Below are positions 59,934 to 64,000 of a stretch of DNA of 64,000 nt, in pieces. Each line of letters starts with the position of its first letter. The stretch's first letter is position 1. The notes under the pieces are model-generated. The model saw only the letters and a program-made list of their open reading frames with translations. It was not told the origin of the DNA and did not search any database. Location: assembly GCA_963790405.1 (NCBI GenBank), contig CAWBOJ010000003.1, positions 558,001-622,000 of the forward strand. Reading direction: 5' to 3'. Origin of the DNA: JBGSMX01 sp963790405. Lineage in GTDB: Bacteria; Actinomycetota; Coriobacteriia; Anaerosomatales; JAGXFU01. A program made the position numbers and the translations under genes.

Positions 59934-60986
59934 ATGACGACGACGCAGTCTGGCGACGAGCTTCTTGCACTAGGCTACAACCAACGGGTAGCGGAGCTGT
60001 ATGAGCCGCTGGCTTCTGAGGCAACGCGACTCGGGCGCGTCGTTCGTGTGGATCGCGGCATGCCGCTGGTGCACCTCGGTGACCGCGCGGTACGTGCGGA
60101 GCCGACGCCTCAGCTGCTTCGGACGGCGGACAGCTCCGAGAGCAGGGTGGCCGTGGGCGATTGGGTCGTGCTGTTTCGCCCCGAGAACCACGAGATCTTC
60201 CTGATCGAGGCGATACTCCCGCGTTCGTCGGCATTCGTGCGACGCGAGCCGGGTGCGCGTGCCGGCGAGCAGGTCGTGGCGAGTTGCGTGGACCGCGTAT
60301 TCGTCATGCAGGCAGCGACCGACCCTCCCAACCTGCGCAGACTCGAACGGGAGCTCGTGCTCGCGTGGGACAGCGGTGCTCAGCCGACCGTTCTCATCTC
60401 CAAGATCGATCTGTTCGTCGGCGATGCCGATGAGCTGCTCGAGCATGTGGGAGCGGCTGCGCCGGGAGCGGAGGTCGTGGCTATGAGTGTGATCACCGGG
60501 GAGGGGGTCGCGGACGTTCGTAAGCTTCTGGGCCCTGGTGTGACCGGAGCGCTGCTCGGCGCGTCGGGTGTGGGCAAGTCCACTCTGGTCAACAGGCTGG
60601 TCGGGCAGGATCTTCAGTCAACCGCACAGGTTCGGGAGGGGGACGGCAAGGGACGGCACACCACCGTTGCCCGAGAGCTCGTTCCCATCCCCGGCGGAGG
60701 CGTCATCATCGACACTCCGGGGCTGAGAGCACTTGCGCTGTGGGAGGCCGAGCGGGGAATGACCGCGGCATTCGCCGATATCGCCGATCTCGCGGATGCG
60801 TGCCGGTTTCGCAACTGCGCTCACATCGACGAACCGGGCTGTGCGGTGCGGAGCGCTATCGAAAACGGAGACATTCCGGTTCGACGCCTGGAGTCGTTCC
60901 TGGATCTGCGCGCCGAGCTCGACGAACATGCTCTTCGCAAGGAACGTGATTCCCGCAGTCGCGGGCGCAACACCAAGGGAAACTAG
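59934..60986 (+). CDS. rsgA: Ribosome small subunit-dependent GTPase RsgA
   Basis: GTPase for late 30S assembly, 350 residues. N-terminal OB fold (30-115), then the circularly permuted GTPase with G4 ISKIDL, G1 GASGVGKSTLVNRL near 205-218 and G3 DTPGLRAL near 260, and the C-terminal zinc motif CRFRNC...H..EPGC (residues about 287-303). ATG 59934. It is divergent from the flavin reductase gene across about 100 bases. Confidence 0.95.
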   Translation: MTTTQSGDELLALGYNQRVAELYEPLASEATRLGRVVRVDRGMPLVHLGDRAVRAEPTPQLLRTADSSESRVAVGDWVVLFRPENHEIFLIEAILPRSSAFVRREPGARAGEQVVASCVDRVFVMQAATDPPNLRRLERELVLAWDSGAQPTVLISKIDLFVGDADELLEHVGAAAPGAEVVAMSVITGEGVADVRKLLGPGVTGALLGASGVGKSTLVNRLVGQDLQSTAQVREGDGKGRHTTVARELVPIPGGGVIIDTPGLRALALWEAERGMTAAFADIADLADACRFRNCAHIDEPGCAVRSAIENGDIPVRRLESFLDLRAELDEHALRKERDSRSRGRNTKGN

Positions 60987-61019
60987 AGGGCCGGGCGTCG
61001 CCCGAGCGTGACGCGCGCT

Positions 61020-61934
61020 TCACTCACCGAACACGACGGGGATTCGAATCTCGAATGCTCGAGAATCGTCCACCGGTGAGCGCCCGTAGGCGACCAACTC
61101 GCCTGGTCCTGCGCCTGTCTCGAAGTCTACCGAAGTCTCGAAGGCGCGCCAGATTCCGTTCGTGCCGCTGCTGTCTGCCAGCCGTTCGGTGACCGTCGTG
61201 CCGTGGGTCCCTATGATCTCGATGATGAACGTTCCGGCTGGCGTGTTCGACTCGCCGCTCACCTGCACGGGACTCGTGATCGTCTCGCCGGGGGCGGGAG
61301 ACACGATGAGGATGCTTGGGCGCACGTCCGCGAAATCGTCACGCGACATCGACAGCCCGAGGGTCGCCGTGTCGGCAGCAAACTCACGCAGCGGTTCGCC
61401 GTCGACTTCGAGCGCCACTCGCTCGATCCCGTCCAGAGCCGTGAGCGTGAACACCACCTGCGCGACTCGCTGTCGCACCGACAGGGCGTCGGCGTCTGCC
61501 ATGAAGCGGCCGTTCAGGTTCACGGTGGCGAGCGTGTCGCTTACCGAGACACCCAGCACCTCCGTCTCGGGAGGTATCGCGCTGGCGAATCCCCAGCTGG
61601 TCTCCTGGGGAAGCGGACCGCCGAGGAGCGCTTCAAGGGTCGGCTCGAGCAGCGCTGTGTTCTCGGCATCGCTGTCGGTTGGTACCGACACCGTACGTTG
61701 CACGTAGCCCACGCGGTCGTTGCGCAGGAGGAACAACCCCGTGACGGCGTCGTGGGCGACTGGCGCCGGCGCTGGCGTCGACGTCTCGGTGGTCTCGGCA
61801 GTGCCCGGGCCGGGATCGGCAGGTGAATCGCTGCGGACGGGCGTTCGCGAACGACATCCCCCGACGAGCACAAGCCCGGTGAGAATCATCGCGATGAAGA
61901 CCCAACGCAGACGGTGCTGGTAATCTGGGTACAC
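61020..61934 (-). CDS. GerMN/Gmad2 domain lipoprotein
   Basis: Secreted lipoprotein of about 304 residues. A GTG at 61934 with GAGGAGGCGATCC just before it is the best start, giving a signal with lipobox LVLVGGC. A proline/threonine linker precedes a GerMN (sporulation/germination) domain with ATVNLNGRFMADADALSV and VEVDGEP-like features, then a Gmad2 immunoglobulin-like domain (SPAPGETITSPVQVSGES). Outside spore formers these domains occur in lipoproteins of unclear envelope roles. Confidence 0.78.
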   Translation of the reverse strand: MYPDYQHRLRWVFIAMILTGLVLVGGCRSRTPVRSDSPADPGPGTAETTETSTPAPAPVAHDAVTGLFLLRNDRVGYVQRTVSVPTDSDAENTALLEPTLEALLGGPLPQETSWGFASAIPPETEVLGVSVSDTLATVNLNGRFMADADALSVRQRVAQVVFTLTALDGIERVALEVDGEPLREFAADTATLGLSMSRDDFADVRPSILIVSPAPGETITSPVQVSGESNTPAGTFIIEIIGTHGTTVTERLADSSGTNGIWRAFETSVDFETGAGPGELVAYGRSPVDDSRAFEIRIPVVFGE

Positions 61935-62028
61935 GGATCGCCTCCTCAGTTGAGGATGATACTCGTAGCGCAGAGCCGTGCGAACGGGTACGAATTCAGG
62001 GGGTGCCCCTACGTGAAAGAGGAGAATC

Positions 62029-62514
62029 GTGACTGAGGGACGCGGGAGTGTTGTTGGCGGCGTGATCCTGATCATGCTCGGCGTCGCTTTTCTGGCGATG
62101 CAGGTTCTGGGCGAGGGCGCAGGCGCGTTGGTGCCACTTGGTATCGGTGTCGCATTTCTCGTGTCGCACTTCGCCTACCGTTCGTATGGATTCCTCGTGC
62201 CCGGCGCAATCCTGACGGGGCTGGGCTCGGGATTGCTGGTCGAGCAGTTCACAGACGTGCCCGGCGAGCCGATCGTGCTCGGTCTGGGCCTCGGTTTTCT
62301 GCTCATTTTCGTGATCGACCGGGGTCTTACGCATGCCGGTCCGTCAGAAGGAGCGTGGTGGCCGCTCATTCCCGGCGGCATCCTCACTCTCGTTGGTGCC
62401 GGGACCCTCGTTCCCGGTCTGAGCGACGCTGTCTTGCGCTACGGATGGCCCGTGGCCTTCATCATTGGCGGCTTCTTCATCGTGTGGCGGGGAATACGCA
62501 ATCGGTCCGAGTAA
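62029..62514 (+). CDS. Multi-pass membrane protein of unknown function
   Basis: A 161-residue protein with five or six hydrophobic segments rich in Gly, Leu and Val (GGVILIMLGVAFLAMQVLG, VPLGIGVAFLVSHF, PIVLGLGLGFLLIFVI, PGGILTLVGAGTLVPG). It resembles membrane-embedded LiaF/DUF5668-type modules in pattern but no motif decides the family. GTG 62029 follows GAAAGAGGA. Its TAA at 62514 precedes a region with a candidate promoter. Confidence 0.6.
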   Translation: MTEGRGSVVGGVILIMLGVAFLAMQVLGEGAGALVPLGIGVAFLVSHFAYRSYGFLVPGAILTGLGSGLLVEQFTDVPGEPIVLGLGLGFLLIFVIDRGLTHAGPSEGAWWPLIPGGILTLVGAGTLVPGLSDAVLRYGWPVAFIIGGFFIVWRGIRNRSE

Positions 62515-62549
62515 GGGCGTCCGTATCCGGGTTCAGGCGGCGGTCGCGC

Positions 62550-62577
62550 TTGTGGTCTGTGTTTCTTCGGCTATATC
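62550..62577 (+). promoter_or_regulatory. Candidate promoter ahead of the small membrane gene and trkH
   Basis: TTGTGG at 62550-62555 and TATATC at 62572-62577 with a 16-base spacer form a plausible sigma-70-type promoter, 57 bases upstream of ATG 62634. Sequence alone, no further support. Confidence 0.35.
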
Positions 62578-62633
62578 CTGGGTTGGATGTTGACGGGGTA
62601 ATCCGACCCTGTCTGCGGGCGGGAAACTAATCC

Positions 62634-62762
62634 ATGCAGGTACACCGCTTCCAAAGTCCGTTCAGCCATTGGGTGAGCGGACTCGTCGTTGAAGTAATCG
62701 TCTTTGGCGGATTCATCACAGTCGTGGCCGTGCTTGTTGCGGTCATCGTCTGGGTCTTTTAG
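62634..62762 (+). CDS. 42-residue single-pass membrane peptide
   Basis: A short frame from ATG 62634 to TAG 62762. After a polar start (MQVHRFQSPFSHW) comes one hydrophobic helix of about 25 residues (VVEVIVFGGFIT...AVIVWVF) ending at the stop. It lies 12 bases upstream of trkH and would share its transcript. Small one-pass peptides often accompany transporters as accessory subunits; no homologue is recalled, and coding status is a judgement from the helix, context and a modest upstream signal (GGGAAAC). Confidence 0.5.
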   Translation: MQVHRFQSPFSHWVSGLVVEVIVFGGFITVVAVLVAVIVWVF

Positions 62763-62773
62763 AGGCGCGCCGG

Positions 62774-64000
62774 CTATGTGGCTACGCCTTCGGCTCCGCG
62801 ATCTGCGCATAATTTCGCACTACGTGGGTCTGTTCGTGATCGGCATCGGCTTCGCGATGGTCGTGCCGCTTGTGACGGCCCTCGTATGTCGTGAATGGGA
62901 CGCCTCGCTCGACTACGTGCTCGGCATCGGTATCGCGTTCGCGGTTGGCAGCGGGCTTCGCCTTGCGCTCGCAGAGGATGCGAAGCTCACGCATGCCCAT
63001 GCGCTCGCTCTGACCGGTCTCGGCTGGCTGGCGGCATCCGCAGTAGCAGCCGTGCCGCTCGCGTTCTCGGGCAACTACGGGAGCTTCCTCGACGCGATGT
63101 TCGATGCGGTGTCCGGTCTCACCACCTCGGGACTCACCGTGGTGCAAGACCTCGACCACATGGCGTACTCGCACAACATGTGGCGGCACCTGACGCATCT
63201 CATCGGCGGGCAAGGAATCGTCGTGGCGGCGCTCTCGCTCGCAATCGGGCTGCGAGGCGGCGCGTTCTCGCTCTACCTCGCCGAGGGTCGCGACGAGCGC
63301 ATCCTGCCAAACGTCGTCTACACGACTCGCTTCATCTGGTTCGTGACGGCCGTCTACGTCGGTCTGGGCACGCTGGTGCTGTGGGGCGTGAACACCTACC
63401 TGGGAATGGCTCCCGGCCGAGGAGTTCTGCATGCGTTCTGGATCTCTGTCGCGGCGTACGACACCGGAGGATTCGGTCCGCAGTCGATGAACGCGATGTA
63501 CTACCACAGCTACCTGTTCGAGTTCGTGGGCGTGTTTCTCATGATCGCGGGCGCCATGAACTTCAACCTGCACGCGCAGGTCTGGCGCGGTGACCGCACC
63601 GAGCTGTGGCGCAACATCGAGACCCGGGTACTGGCAATCAACATCCTGGTGCTCTCGACGCTGACGGCCCTGGGGCTTGCCGTGACGAGTGCGTTCCCGG
63701 GTCCGCTGGAAGCCGTGCGAAAGGGTGCCTACCACATCCTTTCGGCGCACACCGGCACCGGGCATCAGACGATCTATCCGGCACAGTGGACGCTCGATTT
63801 CGGCGGGACTGCGCTTGTGGCCGTGATGCTGGCGATGGCCGCTGGAGGCGCCGTCTCGTCTACTGCCGGCGGCATCAAGGCGCTCAGGCTTGGCATCATC
63901 TTCAAGTCCGTGGTCCAGCAGGTCAAGGAGGCCACGGCGCCCAAGTCTGCGGTCATGCTGGCGCGCTACCACCACCTGGGCGAGCGGTTCCTGACTTCGA
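62774..64000 (+). CDS. trkH: TrkH-family potassium uptake channel subunit (3' partial)
   Basis: Membrane subunit of a Trk/Ktr potassium uptake system; the frame is open through the window end (409 codons visible). The four selectivity-filter loops are seen in SGLTTSGLTV near 114, AAYDTGGFGP near 230, AHTGTGHQT near 326 and SSTAGGIKAL near 358. It needs a TrkA/KtrA cytoplasmic partner, probably encoded beyond the window. ATG 62774. Confidence 0.9.

Overview
The window looks like a chromosomal piece of a high-GC anaerobic actinobacterium, most likely a Coriobacteriia-type lineage. The reasons are the dnaK-grpE-dnaJ-hspR-clpB order with a MerR-type HspR, an actinobacterial class E-like sortase, hydrogenase maturation genes and ECF-type nickel/cobalt uptake (which suggest anaerobic metabolism), and UspA/DUF4212/ActP cassettes. 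No rRNA, tRNA, CRISPR array, phage or transposase gene was seen.

Layout: 0-10.7 kb holds an HD-GYP phosphodiesterase (5' end outside the window), a QueT-like transporter, a hydrogenase-like iron-sulfur protein fused to a diguanylate cyclase, an AmrS-type radical SAM enzyme, a DsbA-like protein, a glycosyltransferase, a TauE/SafE permease, a GNAT protein, a LytS/LytTR two-component pair and a small phosphoesterase. 10.9-17.1 kb is a tandem pair of UspA-DUF4212-ActP cassettes; all three genes of the first copy are frameshifted and all three of the second are intact. 17.2-25.5 kb (minus strand) carries phosphoglucose isomerase, a DMT transporter, hypE, hypD, hypC, hypF and a zinc-ribbon/HEPN-like gene. 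25.6-28.9 kb is a divergent nickel/cobalt locus (cbiMN against nikR-cbiQ-cbiO). 28.9-34.1 kb (minus) is a thioredoxin group with a PIN-TPR membrane protein and a large secreted protein. 34.2-36.7 kb is lon.

36.9-49.1 kb is the most unusual part: two LPFTG-anchored SdrD-B-repeat surface proteins (one about 2,400 residues), a secreted HEXXH protein behind a c-di-GMP-I-type riboswitch, a sortase and a GalE-like epimerase. Together with the HD-GYP and GGDEF proteins, this resembles a c-di-GMP-controlled switch for displaying and releasing surface adhesins, comparable in design to the PPEP-1/CD2831 pair of Clostridioides difficile. That functional link is inference.

49.7-57.4 kb holds a ferredoxin and the heat-shock cluster. 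57.5-64 kb holds an MFS transporter, a GNAT protein, a flavin reductase, rsgA, a GerMN/Gmad2 lipoprotein, a membrane protein, a 42-residue membrane peptide and a TrkH potassium channel subunit cut by the window end.

Caution: about 25 single-base frameshifts, in genes as essential as lon, clpB and hypF, point to a low-accuracy consensus sequence rather than widespread gene decay. Frame-disrupted genes are annotated across their whole inferred extent.
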